A DNA stretch of 64,000 nucleotides, from NCBI RefSeq assembly GCF_004352915.1, contig NZ_SJSY01000063.1, forward strand, positions 50,552-114,551, given 5' to 3'. This DNA comes from Flavobacterium zhairuonense. Lineage in GTDB: Bacteria; Bacteroidota; Bacteroidia; Flavobacteriales; Flavobacteriaceae. Below the pieces are notes generated by a model. The model did not search any database, was not told the DNA's origin, and saw nothing but the letters and a program-made list of their open reading frames with translations. The position numbers and the translations under genes are program-made. Position 1 is the stretch's first letter. The number at the start of each line of letters is the position of its first letter. Of the stretch, positions 20,333 through 29,067 are shown one piece after another.

Positions 20333-22786
20333 TTATTTTCCAAAATGTTTTTGGACAGCAAGAACTAAAAACATAAAATCGGTTGATCCGCCACCCATAA
20401 CATATTCTGTTTGTTGCCAAAAGTAAGGCCACTTTTTAAGCTCGGGCAAGTTTGGCCTAATAAGCGCCGTGCCTGAAGTTACTCCGCCAGGAATATAGGA
20501 CCAATCGGCACGATTCATTCCATAGGCAACCAACAACGAATTAGATCCAATTCCCGAAGCAAACGATGCGGTATTATTGCCCGGATGAACCCCAAGTATA
20601 AAATTCAAAGCATTGCTGTAAACTTCATAGTTTGCAAATTCTGGCCATGATTTTGAGAAATAATATTGTTGTACACCAAAATCCTGTAAAGTCCAGCCAG
20701 CACCCCAAATATTAGGTTTATATGGAACTCCATAAGGAGAATCTGTAAGCGAATTGTTTTTGGTTTTCGCACTCCATTTTTGGGCTTCAGCATTCAGCTT
20801 TTCAAGAAATGATTTGTCCTTAATGAGATGTTTAATTCGTCCAACTCTCCATCCTAAATTTTCGAAATTTTTCAACACCTCTCCATTTAAAGAAGCAATT
20901 TGATTGAAATAAGTTAGTTCGTTGGTTGCTAATGCCAATTCAACAAGAACAGTTATTTTGCTTTCTGCTCTTTTTGATTTTTCAAAAGAAGTATTATAAA
21001 GCGCTTTTGCAGTTTCTAAACATTCTGTAGCCAATTTTGGATTGCTGATTTTTAAAACACGGTAAGAACAGGCAAGTCCGCCTGCAACATACAATTCACG
21101 ATCAGGATTGTCTTCAGTGAAAACCCATCTGTCATCATCTTTTGCACTTGGATTTTCTGCCCATTTATTATCCGTAACTCCTCCAAAATCTCCAAGGAGC
21201 ACATATTGTTTTAAATTGTTTGTAATGATTCCGCGATACAAACGACCCATAGAACGATAGCCTGCCAAAATTGAAGTCAGTCCGTGTTCCATTTGCTGTA
21301 AAGCATCTGATTTGCCGTCTGGCTGATGAATTTCAACTATTTTTTTATCTGAATCAATACTTGTTGCATCATAAGATTCGATATTAAATTCCTCTAACAT
21401 CAGTGCCAGATTCCAAACTGTTCCAATTTGAGATTCAACTCTCAAATCATCATCACCGGCATCATGCCATCCGCCTTGATTTAAATTCGGAACAACTTTA
21501 TTTGATTTATATTTTGTAAGGGTGGAAGGTCCTTGAACATATCCGTCAAAATGATTCAGATTAGTCGGAGCCATTTGTGCATCATCCAAATGACAGAAGT
21601 TGTGCCAAATTCTATATTTTTCATTCACTCTCATGTGGCACATTTGTACCGGTAAAAAATATTCCAAAATGGGTTGCCAAACATCTCGATCATAAAGTTT
21701 TTTGCTTATCTGAAATGGAGAAGTTTCATTTCCTCTATAACTCAATGTGTACATTCCTTCTTCATTTACCTCAGAAAAATCTATTTGGTAATAATTATAT
21801 CTTAAAAAGCTGCCCCATTTTTTCGGTTTTATAGTTTTGATGTTTTTCTTGCCAAACTCATCATGTTTTATCAAAATTATTTCCGATGTTTCTGTATCAT
21901 TTGGATCCGTTTCCAGAATAGCTACTTTAGATTGTTTAGGATAATAGCCAACTTGCGAAATCTGAACAACAGGCTTGTAAGTCCAATTCGGAATAACATT
22001 TGGAGAAACGACAATATCAATAACTCTTTTTCCAGAAGTTGCAGAAATGGGCGCTCTGGCAATAAACCATCCATTATTATGATTGATTCTTCCATCCCAT
22101 AAGGCAATTTCTTCTAAATTAGACTGAATAGTTACTCTCAATAAATCGCTTTCCGGAGCAATTGTAATTTTTTTTCCTTTACAGAGAGGAGCACCAAGAT
22201 TCTGTCCATCAATTTGTGATTGAAGAGGCCCGTAAGGAGAATGAGTAAAAATGCCTAAATTTCCATCACATATATAGGACTTTCCAAACAAATCGCCCGG
22301 AAACAATTCAATGTTGAAACCAATTTTTCCTAACCATTTTGCATCAATCTCATTATCCAGATCCACCGTTATTCGAAAATTATTTCCTTCTGTAGGAGTT
22401 ACGTTAACTTTATATTTTAATTTCAAATCAGGATAATCTATTGGATTAAAGCCACTGCGATTTTTAGATTCATCAGGATAAGATAAAGTATGAGATATTG
22501 TATTCGAACCCGAATCTATATTTTTTTCGACTTCTTTCGGTACAGGCGACCATTGTCCTGGCGAGATTTCTAAACGTAAATCTCCATTTGCCATAACGCG
22601 TTCACCATGCTGAATCATTGTAACCCCTGTTTGATGTCCGTCAGGATAAATATCATCAAAGACGGTTACGTCTAGTCCACGAGCAGAAAAATAACCTTTT
22701 GGATGAAGTTTTAGGTTTTGTCCATACATTTTTAATTGTAGTATCGTTGCTATTAAGGCAAAAAAAATAAGCACTCTATTTTTCAT
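20333..22786 (-). CDS. Second glycoside hydrolase family 9 enzyme
   Basis: An 817-residue exported protein (signal peptide, cleavage near MYGQ, residue 23) with the same layout as the GH9 at 16520-19042: long N-terminal beta region, CelD_N Ig-like segment (PVVQISQVGYYPKQSKVAILE) and GH9 barrel with DAGD near residue 441 in GGWHDAGDDD and a C-terminal acid Glu near residue 796 in QQTEYVMGGGS. The extra N-terminal domain shared by both proteins has no recognisable name to me. It is transcribed toward the GH run, so it is a separate unit. Substrate unknown; likely beta-glucan or related oligosaccharides. Confidence 0.85.
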   Translation of the reverse strand: MKNRVLIFFALIATILQLKMYGQNLKLHPKGYFSARGLDVTVFDDIYPDGHQTGVTMIQHGERVMANGDLRLEISPGQWSPVPKEVEKNIDSGSNTISHTLSYPDESKNRSGFNPIDYPDLKLKYKVNVTPTEGNNFRITVDLDNEIDAKWLGKIGFNIELFPGDLFGKSYICDGNLGIFTHSPYGPLQSQIDGQNLGAPLCKGKKITIAPESDLLRVTIQSNLEEIALWDGRINHNNGWFIARAPISATSGKRVIDIVVSPNVIPNWTYKPVVQISQVGYYPKQSKVAILETDPNDTETSEIILIKHDEFGKKNIKTIKPKKWGSFLRYNYYQIDFSEVNEEGMYTLSYRGNETSPFQISKKLYDRDVWQPILEYFLPVQMCHMRVNEKYRIWHNFCHLDDAQMAPTNLNHFDGYVQGPSTLTKYKSNKVVPNLNQGGWHDAGDDDLRVESQIGTVWNLALMLEEFNIESYDATSIDSDKKIVEIHQPDGKSDALQQMEHGLTSILAGYRSMGRLYRGIITNNLKQYVLLGDFGGVTDNKWAENPSAKDDDRWVFTEDNPDRELYVAGGLACSYRVLKISNPKLATECLETAKALYNTSFEKSKRAESKITVLVELALATNELTYFNQIASLNGEVLKNFENLGWRVGRIKHLIKDKSFLEKLNAEAQKWSAKTKNNSLTDSPYGVPYKPNIWGAGWTLQDFGVQQYYFSKSWPEFANYEVYSNALNFILGVHPGNNTASFASGIGSNSLLVAYGMNRADWSYIPGGVTSGTALIRPNLPELKKWPYFWQQTEYVMGGGSTDFMFLVLAVQKHFGK

Positions 22787-22981
22787 TATTTACAGGTTAT
22801 TTCGATTTGTGTTTTTTGACGAATGCAAATAGTTGAACTTTTATTTAATAAAAGATAAAATACCAACATTAAGATTATAAATGTAGTTTTCTGCTCATAA
22901 TCTGAATAACAAATTTGAAGCGTAATATAGAAGAATTGATGCGCTTTTAAGGACTTAATTTTATGGAAGAGTCGTTTTTAG

Positions 22982-23017
22982 AAAAAAGCCTGATAAGTTA
23001 GTACTTCCCAGGCTTTT
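22982..23017 (-). terminator. Terminator downstream of the oxidoreductase gene
   Basis: AAAAGCCTG (22984-22992) pairs with CAGGCTTTT (23009-23017); read on the minus strand it is followed by a T run. It would end transcripts of the oxidoreductase before the GH9 promoter region. Confidence 0.65.
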
Positions 23018-23028
23018 GATTTCTTCTC

Positions 23029-23108
23029 GTAGAGGGAATCATTCAAATATCTAACCAGATTATCTGGAATTATTACAATATTTTAGAATGCGCATGTTAA
23101 TTTTTTCT
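23029..23108. repeat. Direct repeat copy A flanking the oxidoreductase/LysR pair
   Basis: This 80-base segment matches 24886-24965 at 70 of 80 positions without gaps. Both copies contain an AACCAGAT..ATCT small hairpin core. Weaker similarity continues for about 40 bases beyond. Confidence 0.8.
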
Positions 23109-23187
23109 CGTCTTTGTTTACATAGCACTCATATAGATTGCAATATTTAAAACATATTAGTGTAAGTAATAATGCTGAGAATTAGTA

Positions 23188-23808
23188 TTAATTTGGAAAC
23201 CATCTATCAATCAAAGTTTTTATTTCCAATTTCGCATTTTCAAGGATTGAATTTAATTGGTCTCTATTTTGGTCAACCCCAAAAGCTGAAATTTGTTCTG
23301 AAGAGATGCCCATAAAATCAAAATTTTGCTTTATTGTGGAGGAAGCAAATTCCTTGATGTTATCTGAGTTATTATAATCGAATCCGCTAACTACTATTGA
23401 TAAAGCTTTTTTATCTTTACAAAGACCACTAAAGCCTGTCTCAGGGCTAAAAGAAAATGTCTTATCACTAACGACAATAGCATCTATCCAAGCCTTTACT
23501 GTTGCTGGCATTGTAAAATTGTAAATAGGAAAAGCCAATACGATATTATCAGCTGCAATAACTTCGTCAATAAGTTTATGATGATTAGATAGAGTTAAGA
23601 GTTCTATTTCTGAAAAGTCTCTTTTACCCATATTCCATTCCATTATTAAATTCAAATTTTTCTCTAACAATAATTCTGGAGGAGTTTCAGCTAAATTTAA
23701 ATGTTTAATTTCTGTTTTTCCTTTTGCTAGTTCCACAAATTCATCAAATAAAATTTGGGTATAAGAGCCTTTTCTCGGTGTGTAGTTTACAACTAATGTC
23801 TTTGTCAT
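23188..23808 (-). CDS. FMN-dependent NAD(P)H oxidoreductase (azoreductase/flavodoxin_2-like)
   Basis: A 206-residue flavodoxin-fold protein of the AzoR/NQO family. It starts LVVNYTPRKGSYTQIL, the FMN phosphate loop region, and has the flavin-binding FPIYNFTMPATVKAWIDAI motif (about residues 96-114). Members reduce quinones or azo dyes with NAD(P)H in the cytosol, protecting against electrophiles. It is divergent from a LysR gene, a classic layout for quinone-induced reductases, so the LysR protein probably controls it. A TATATTTG element (minus strand, 23832-23825) lies just before the start. The pair is bracketed by direct repeats, suggesting acquisition. Confidence 0.85.
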   Translation of the reverse strand: MTKTLVVNYTPRKGSYTQILFDEFVELAKGKTEIKHLNLAETPPELLLEKNLNLIMEWNMGKRDFSEIELLTLSNHHKLIDEVIAADNIVLAFPIYNFTMPATVKAWIDAIVVSDKTFSFSPETGFSGLCKDKKALSIVVSGFDYNNSDNIKEFASSTIKQNFDFMGISSEQISAFGVDQNRDQLNSILENAKLEIKTLIDRWFPN

Positions 23809-23824
23809 ATTTTCTATTTTTTTA

Positions 23825-23847
23825 CAAATATAGAGTCAATGAATTGA
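23825..23847. promoter_or_regulatory. Divergent promoter region with small palindrome
   Basis: Between the oxidoreductase and LysR genes lies a minus-strand TATATTTG -7 element (23832-23825) next to the palindrome TCAATGAATTGA (23836-23847), a plausible LysR-type site. No clear -33 box is visible. Confidence 0.4.
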
Positions 23848-23888
23848 TAATTTTAATTATTTTTGTTTGCTTATTTATAATATATGTT

Positions 23889-24791
23889 ATGATTAATTTG
23901 GAATGGTTGAGAACTTTTAGCTGTATATATGAATGTAATAATATAACAGAAGCTTCAAAAAAATTAAATATGACTCAACCTGGAGTTAGTAAACATTTAT
24001 CTGCCTTGGAAAGCCATATTGGAAAAAAACTATTTGAAAGAACTACTCGGAAATTAGTACCTACCGAATATGGAAAATTTTTATATTCACAAGTTAATAA
24101 TCCATTAAGTGAATTAGAAAAAGTAGAATATTATTCAAGTCAAAGAACAAAAAAGCAACGATCTGCAATAACAATTGGTTGTACAACAGACTTTTTCAAG
24201 AAAGAATTAATGCATCATATTTATACTTTTGACATGTATATAGTGACCCAATTTGGAAATGAAAAAGAATTGATTGAAGCTCTTGAAATGGAAAAAATTC
24301 AATTGTTGGTTGGAATAAAAAAATACGATACTTACGACCATCAATTCACATACTTAAAGAATGAAGAGTTGGAATTAATTTGCTCCAATTCTATTGTTAT
24401 TCCAGAGAATATTGAAAAAAATGATAAGCAATTCATCACATGGCTACAAAATCAAACTTGGTTTACATATGACAATAACCAAAATGATATAAAAAAGTTC
24501 TGGGATTCTAGATTTAATACCAGTCCTAGAATAGTTCCAAGATATATTTTACCCTCTTATTTGGACACAATAGAAGCTTTAAAAAATACTAATGGATTTA
24601 GTATAGTTCCTAAACATTTATGCGATGAAGCGTTGGATAAAAATTTGATTAAAACACCAATTAAGTCTTCTAAAATAATAGAGCAAAAATTATTTTATTC
24701 ATTCAAGCTGAAGAATAACAAGTTGAAAGAAGTTAACCTTTTTATAGAGAAGATGAATAAAAATAATTTGCCCGATTCCTCCGACATGTAG
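23889..24791 (+). CDS. LysR-family transcriptional regulator
   Basis: A 300-residue LysR regulator. The start is placed at ATG 23889 because the winged-helix domain begins there (NLEWLRTFSCIYECNNITEASKKL..TQPGVSKHLSALE, residues 3-45); the longer open frame upstream is noncoding and runs into the divergent gene. Residues about 90-295 form the periplasmic-binding-like effector domain. It lies divergent to the flavodoxin-fold reductase and presumably senses a quinone-like or oxidative signal and controls that gene; the effector is unknown. Confidence 0.88.
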   Translation: MINLEWLRTFSCIYECNNITEASKKLNMTQPGVSKHLSALESHIGKKLFERTTRKLVPTEYGKFLYSQVNNPLSELEKVEYYSSQRTKKQRSAITIGCTTDFFKKELMHHIYTFDMYIVTQFGNEKELIEALEMEKIQLLVGIKKYDTYDHQFTYLKNEELELICSNSIVIPENIEKNDKQFITWLQNQTWFTYDNNQNDIKKFWDSRFNTSPRIVPRYILPSYLDTIEALKNTNGFSIVPKHLCDEALDKNLIKTPIKSSKIIEQKLFYSFKLKNNKLKEVNLFIEKMNKNNLPDSSDM

Positions 24792-24885
24792 CCAACGATA
24801 GCGAAGATTTGCAATCTGTGCCTGCAAAGAAAATCAGAATTATAGAAACAAAAAAGCTTAAGAGAAATCTGAAGGTTTTGTCTGT

Positions 24886-24965
24886 GTAGCGGGAAGCATT
24901 AAAATATCTAACCAGATCATCTTGGATTATTACAATATTTTAGCATATGCATCTTAATTTTTTCT
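24886..24965. repeat. Direct repeat copy B
   Basis: Same orientation as copy A (23029-23108) and 1857 bases away, identical at 70 of 80 positions. Together they enclose exactly the oxidoreductase and LysR genes. Copy B lies just downstream of the minus-strand lipoprotein gene. Confidence 0.8.
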
Positions 24966-25008
24966 ATGCTTTTTGTTTTTATATCCAAATAGGTAATATT
25001 ACATTTTA

Positions 25009-25713
25009 TTAATCTTCAGGAAAAGGTGATTCCACTTTTTTAACAACATTTCCGTTTATACCATCCATTTCAAAGTTAATATAAACTTGTTTGTCATAAT
25101 TAGGGTATCTAATGATCCAATAATTTTTATTATCAGTATTTGATTTGTATTTAGATATTGTCGTTTTATAACCGCTTTCTTTTTTTTCTAATGAAATTCC
25201 ATTTTTTTGACAGTATGAAAACACTTGATTAACATTATATTTGAAGCCATTATCAAAATCCTCAGTAGATACTAAATCTCCATTTTCATCATAATTATAC
25301 CATTTACCTATTTTAAATCCAAACCAACAATAGACTCCCTTTGTTTTGATACTATTGTTAGGGTAAAATTCTTTATACAATCCAATTAAGGGATTTTCTG
25401 AGTAATCATATCCGGAAAAGGCACTACCTATTTGGGCACTTTTAGAATAGTAAAGGAGAGTTTTTCCATCTTTATCTCGAGCACTATACGAGTTATCTGT
25501 TTTGGTTATGTAAATCACTTCATTTTTATTTTTTTTATTTGCTCCAATTTCATCTGGAAGATCCGAAATTTCAAATTTTTCGACTGAATTATTAATTTTT
25601 AAAATTCTAATTCTCTCTGGTTTTTTATTTTCAATTTTTAGAAGTTTATTTTGCGAAATGCAAGAAATAAATAGTAGAGGATATAATAACAAAAATAGTT
25701 TTTTCATAACCAA
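25009..25713 (-). CDS. Unrecognised lipoprotein with MORN-like segment
   Basis: A 234-residue protein with a lipoprotein leader (LFISC, Cys18). The middle part GLYKEFYPNNSIKTKGVYC and GKWYNYDENGDLVSTEDF resembles the MORN-like repeats of flavobacterial lipoproteins annotated as YwqK-type. I cannot assign a function. The start may be Met1 or Met3. It follows the 498-residue exported protein by only 16 bases on the same strand, so the two are probably one operon. High Asn/Lys content matches other AT-rich accessory genes. Confidence 0.7.
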   Translation of the reverse strand: MVMKKLFLLLYPLLFISCISQNKLLKIENKKPERIRILKINNSVEKFEISDLPDEIGANKKNKNEVIYITKTDNSYSARDKDGKTLLYYSKSAQIGSAFSGYDYSENPLIGLYKEFYPNNSIKTKGVYCWFGFKIGKWYNYDENGDLVSTEDFDNGFKYNVNQVFSYCQKNGISLEKKESGYKTTISKYKSNTDNKNYWIIRYPNYDKQVYINFEMDGINGNVVKKVESPFPED

Positions 25714-25729
25714 TGTCTTTCTTCAAATT

Positions 25730-27226
25730 TTAATTATCTAAATATTCGTTTCCTTTTAAATCCAGCCAGCCTTTTTGTCCATTTGGTAGCTCAAAACGAG
25801 CATATTTTCCTTTGAACTCATCTAATTTTTTATATTTAATCTCTTTCATGATTGGATAATAAGTAAATAAACCGTCTTTTTCGATTCTATAACTTTGTTG
25901 ATCTAGTAAAGTTACAGAATCGCAATTCTTGGGCAGATTACTGTTGTATGCTTCCATTTCTTTATCCGGATTCTTTGTTATCAAATAATCAAGAGTAGTC
26001 AAATTAAATTTCCCGTTTTTGAGTTTTGTATATAAATAAACCGGAAAACTCATCGTCGTTCCCATCATTTCAGAATAAGAGGTCAAAATATTAAGTCCTT
26101 CATCTGCATATTGAATGGTTTCATATCCTTCTCTGTTATACAATGGATAACAGTTTGCTCTTGCTTCCGAAAAGTTTATAGTAAGAGAACCAATTTGCCC
26201 CGTATAGATGTAAAAATGATCATTTTCGGATTGAATCTCAAAACCAATATTCGCATCCGGAAAATATGGCGCACCACTTGTTTCGTATGATAAGTCTTCC
26301 TTTTTGTAGTTTTCGCCAATCAGGTTTATTCTTCTCAAAGTATTACCTTCGATTACTTGCATATTAGGGTAAAATCGTGCAAAATTGAATGCCCGTATAT
26401 TTTTTAATTTGAATTTTTTAAACGCATAATTATAGATCTCCATTTCTTTTCCTTTATATGCAACGATAAAATAATCGTTACTTGTTATAGAATCAAAAGA
26501 TTCCTTTAAGACCTTTTCGTTATATAAATTTTTGATCCGTAATTTTTTGTTTTTTAAAGTATCTATTTTGTAAAAATCTTCATTAAGCTTTAAATCATTT
26601 CCGTTAGCTAGCTGCATGTCTATTGCCTTTAGGTTTTTATATGCAATTGATTCGTAATTAGTATAAGAATCATTTAGATCATTTTCGTCAAATAAAAAAC
26701 GGGTATTTTTTTTTGTGGGTATAATAAAGCCTTTTGGATGATAAATGATTTTTTTGTTAGCCCCAAAATCTAAAATACAATAATGCAATAAATATTCATT
26801 CGTTTGATTTTTTAAAGAATCTTCTAAAACACTAACAACAAAGAAGTTTTTATTATACTTGTAAAATTGGTAGTTATCATCGTCGATATTGTTTTTAGTG
26901 ATAAATTTTTGACTTTCTAGATTTTTAAAATCAGATGTAATAATTTCGGAAACTGAAATTGTTGAAGCGTCTTTTTTTATTTTTTCTATTTCTTTTTCTG
27001 TTGTTTCTTCTAATTCATATTTAAAACCAACAACCATTTTTTCATAATCATCAACATCCTGAAGCTGCAAATGAAAGTAGGTATTGTCTTTTTTTATAAA
27101 GACACCTTTATCTGCATTAATAAATTGTAATTGGCCTTCTTTTATTTTAAAAACTTTTTGGCTAAAGCAGACTTGAGCCAGAAGGATAAATAAAAAAACT
27201 AATTTTTCGGGGTATTTTGCAATCAT
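25730..27226 (-). CDS. Unrecognised exported protein with WG-repeat-like end
   Basis: A 498-residue protein with a signal peptide (cleavage near VCFSQ, residue 22). No known domain is obvious; it is rich in beta-strand-forming segments and ends with YARFELPNGQKGWLDLKGNEY, reminiscent of a WG (KWG) beta-hairpin repeat. Transcribed with the lipoprotein at 25009-25713. It could be an envelope protein; the pair might form a complex, but this is inference from position only. It lies in the region between the LysR cassette and the IS3 element. Confidence 0.65.
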   Translation of the reverse strand: MIAKYPEKLVFLFILLAQVCFSQKVFKIKEGQLQFINADKGVFIKKDNTYFHLQLQDVDDYEKMVVGFKYELEETTEKEIEKIKKDASTISVSEIITSDFKNLESQKFITKNNIDDDNYQFYKYNKNFFVVSVLEDSLKNQTNEYLLHYCILDFGANKKIIYHPKGFIIPTKKNTRFLFDENDLNDSYTNYESIAYKNLKAIDMQLANGNDLKLNEDFYKIDTLKNKKLRIKNLYNEKVLKESFDSITSNDYFIVAYKGKEMEIYNYAFKKFKLKNIRAFNFARFYPNMQVIEGNTLRRINLIGENYKKEDLSYETSGAPYFPDANIGFEIQSENDHFYIYTGQIGSLTINFSEARANCYPLYNREGYETIQYADEGLNILTSYSEMMGTTMSFPVYLYTKLKNGKFNLTTLDYLITKNPDKEMEAYNSNLPKNCDSVTLLDQQSYRIEKDGLFTYYPIMKEIKYKKLDEFKGKYARFELPNGQKGWLDLKGNEYLDN

Positions 27227-27517
27227 ATTAAAATTAATTTAATTGTAGAAAGATACTATTTTTATAAATGTAGGAACCATTGCTTTATTTGCGTTTCTAT
27301 TTTTATAGATGAGTTTTTTATGCAAAAGGTTGGGAGTGATAATGAAAATACTTTGAGAAGAATTAAATATAAGTCTTCGTCAATTTTAATGTGGAATTTA
27401 ATTTAAGGAGTGAATTGATTTGATGGTATAACTTGACGGGACTCGAACCATATTGCCTTGAAAAATAAGGCTTTTAAATTTTTAAGAAATTGAAACAAAA
27501 ATTTATCGAACCACAAA

Positions 27518-27549
27518 AAAAGCCGAGAAATCTAGATTTCTCGGCTTTT
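27518..27549. terminator. Perfect 32-bp palindromic terminator
   Basis: The perfect palindrome has AAAGCCGAGAAATC as one arm and T/A runs on both sides. On the minus strand it lies directly after the T-loop-like fragment at 27562-27584, the usual order of a tRNA 3' end and its terminator. Confidence 0.7.
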
Positions 27550-27561
27550 AATTTTTACTAG

Positions 27562-27584
27562 TAGCAGGAACAGGACTCGAACCA
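27562..27584 (-). other. tRNA 3'-end-like fragment
   Basis: On the minus strand GGTTCGAGTCCTGT then TCCTGCTACTA looks like a T-loop, T-stem 3' strand and acceptor end of a tRNA. The T-stem 5' strand and the rest of a tRNA are absent, so it is at best a fragment such as an attachment-site remnant. A similar shorter motif lies at 27434-27450. Confidence 0.35.
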
Positions 27585-27728
27585 TAATTTATTATTGTGA
27601 TTTTCTATAAAATTGAAGTATTATAAAAAAAATTAGCAAAGATCTGGTTTTAAAAGGGCCAATTAAAATTGTATTTTATTTGTATCTCATGCTCATTTAA
27701 TAGTATTCAATGTTAGAAAATTAATTTC

Positions 27729-28997
27729 TGGGAGTGTAATTCGCAAAATATTTCAAATCTAATTCTTTTTTAAAGATAATCGTTTCAATTTTTGATACTC
27801 AAAAATATTCAGATTGTTCAAATGCTTATGTCTTCTATTGATATTGTAAAATTTTTCAATATACTCAGAAATTGATGATTCAGCTTCTTGTTTGTTGAGA
27901 AAGCGTTTATGGTATGTCAGTTCTGTTTTTAATGTCTTGAAGAAGCTTTCTGCTACCGCATTGTCCCAGCAGTTTCCCTTTCCTGACATGCTTCTTGTGA
28001 CTGACTTGTGATTGCTGAGTTCATCGACAAATTGCCTGCATGCATATTGCATGCCACGATCAGAGTGGAAAATCAGAGGTGAATTGTTTGTGATTGGCCT
28101 GTTGGAAAGAGCCATTCTGAAGGCGCTGATGCTCGTATTTTCTGCTGTCATTGAGGTGGACAGGGCCCAACCGATGATCTTTCTGTCGAAGAGATCCATT
28201 ATTATTGTCAGGTACAGCCACCTCCAGGCCGTCCTGATGTAGGTTATGTCCGAAACCCATGTCTCATTTTCCCTATCGGCAGTGAATTCCCTATCCAGTC
28301 TATTTTCTGCGATCGGATATGCGTGCGATGAATCTGTGGTTGATTTGAATTTCCTTTTGAAGACGCTCTTCAGGCAAGCCTGCTTCATCAGTTTTCTCAC
28401 CAGTTTTTCCGATACATTAAAACCGCTAGCCTTCAGCTCTCTTGCTATTCTTGGACTGCCGTATCTTTTTTTGTTTTGCTCGTGTATGATTTTTATCTGT
28501 TCGGTAAGGGCAATATTCCGCAGTGCCCTATTGGACGGTCTTCTTTTATTCCAATAATAATAGCCGCTGTTGCTGATGCCGAGAATTTTGCAGATTTTAC
28601 CAACTGGGTAGGAGCTGCTGTGATCTTTGACGAATTTGAATTTAGCAAGCCTGTCTCCGGGTTGGATGTGGGCTGCCTTCCTCAGGATATCCCTTTCCAT
28701 CTTGACTTCTCTAAACTCTTTTTTCAGTTTTTTTAATTGGAGAAGATAGTCTGGTTCATGCTTTTTTGATTTTTTGCCAAGTACTTCATCTTCAAGCTGG
28801 CCTTTCCATCGTCTGATATTCTCAGGACTTGTATCCAGTTCGTGGGCAGCCCTTATTGTGCTGTAGTATCTGTTGCTCAGCTCCACCGCCTTCTGCTTGA
28901 ATTCCGGCGTGTAGGATTTCCTTGGTTTCTGCATAGCTTTTGTTTTTCATCACCAAAGATCTTGAGTTTTGTTGTCCACTTTATGGTACGAACTCCA
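27729..28997 (-). mobile_element. IS3-family insertion sequence
   Basis: The transposase gene is flanked by candidate ends TGG(G)AGT: TGGGAGTGTAATTCGC at 27729 and, inverted, TGGAGTTCGTACCATAAAG ending at 28997. The match between ends is weak and no clear target duplication is visible, so the exact borders are tentative. Base composition is visibly more GC-rich than the surrounding DNA, consistent with recent arrival. Confidence 0.6.
27759..28934 (-). CDS. IS3-family transposase, OrfA and OrfB in one frame
   Basis: A 391-residue transposase. Residues 1-90 are the OrfA-type helix-turn-helix (YTPEFKQKAVELS) and leucine-rich coiled coil; residues from about 98 are OrfB, with the rve integrase core: Asp in WVSDITYI, Asp in FHSDRGMQYA and Glu in NAVAESFFKTLKTEL. 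Most IS3 elements need a -1 frameshift between OrfA and OrfB; here both are in one continuous frame, joined at LRKAAHIQPGDRLAKFKF. All catalytic residues are present, so it may be active. It sits just downstream of mnmE. Confidence 0.92.
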   Translation of the reverse strand: MQKPRKSYTPEFKQKAVELSNRYYSTIRAAHELDTSPENIRRWKGQLEDEVLGKKSKKHEPDYLLQLKKLKKEFREVKMERDILRKAAHIQPGDRLAKFKFVKDHSSSYPVGKICKILGISNSGYYYWNKRRPSNRALRNIALTEQIKIIHEQNKKRYGSPRIARELKASGFNVSEKLVRKLMKQACLKSVFKRKFKSTTDSSHAYPIAENRLDREFTADRENETWVSDITYIRTAWRWLYLTIIMDLFDRKIIGWALSTSMTAENTSISAFRMALSNRPITNNSPLIFHSDRGMQYACRQFVDELSNHKSVTRSMSGKGNCWDNAVAESFFKTLKTELTYHKRFLNKQEAESSISEYIEKFYNINRRHKHLNNLNIFEYQKLKRLSLKKN

Positions 28998-29067
28998 AAA
29001 ACAAAAAACACCCTAAATCAATGGGAGTCAAGCAAAAGAAAACATTAGAAACTTAAAGAAACAACAA

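Larger units (their letters stand above)
22787..23187. other. 400-base gap with terminator and repeat copy A
   Basis: This gap holds the region upstream of GH9, a terminator at 22982-23017 and an 80-base repeat at 23029-23108. No open frame of interest is seen. Confidence 0.6.
27227..27758. other. 530-base gap with tRNA-like fragments
   Basis: No gene is seen. It contains two GACTCGAACC motifs (minus-strand T-loop GGTTCGAGTC), at about 27437-27449 and 27571-27584, a 32-bp palindrome between them and, at its right edge, the end of the IS3 element. Confidence 0.5.

Noticed and set aside
23724..23888. 55-codon extension of the LysR gene upstream of ATG 23889
   Set aside because: It overlaps the divergent oxidoreductase and precedes the invariant start of the LysR helix-turn-helix; low-complexity hydrophobic codons suggest noncoding DNA.
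27434..27584. Intact tRNA gene at the GGTTCGAGTC motifs
   Set aside because: The T-stem 5' strand, anticodon and D arms cannot be found beside either motif, so only a fragment is reported.
27720..29003. Clear target-site duplication of the IS3 element
   Set aside because: No matching 3-5 bp sequence lies directly outside the candidate ends, so borders remain tentative.
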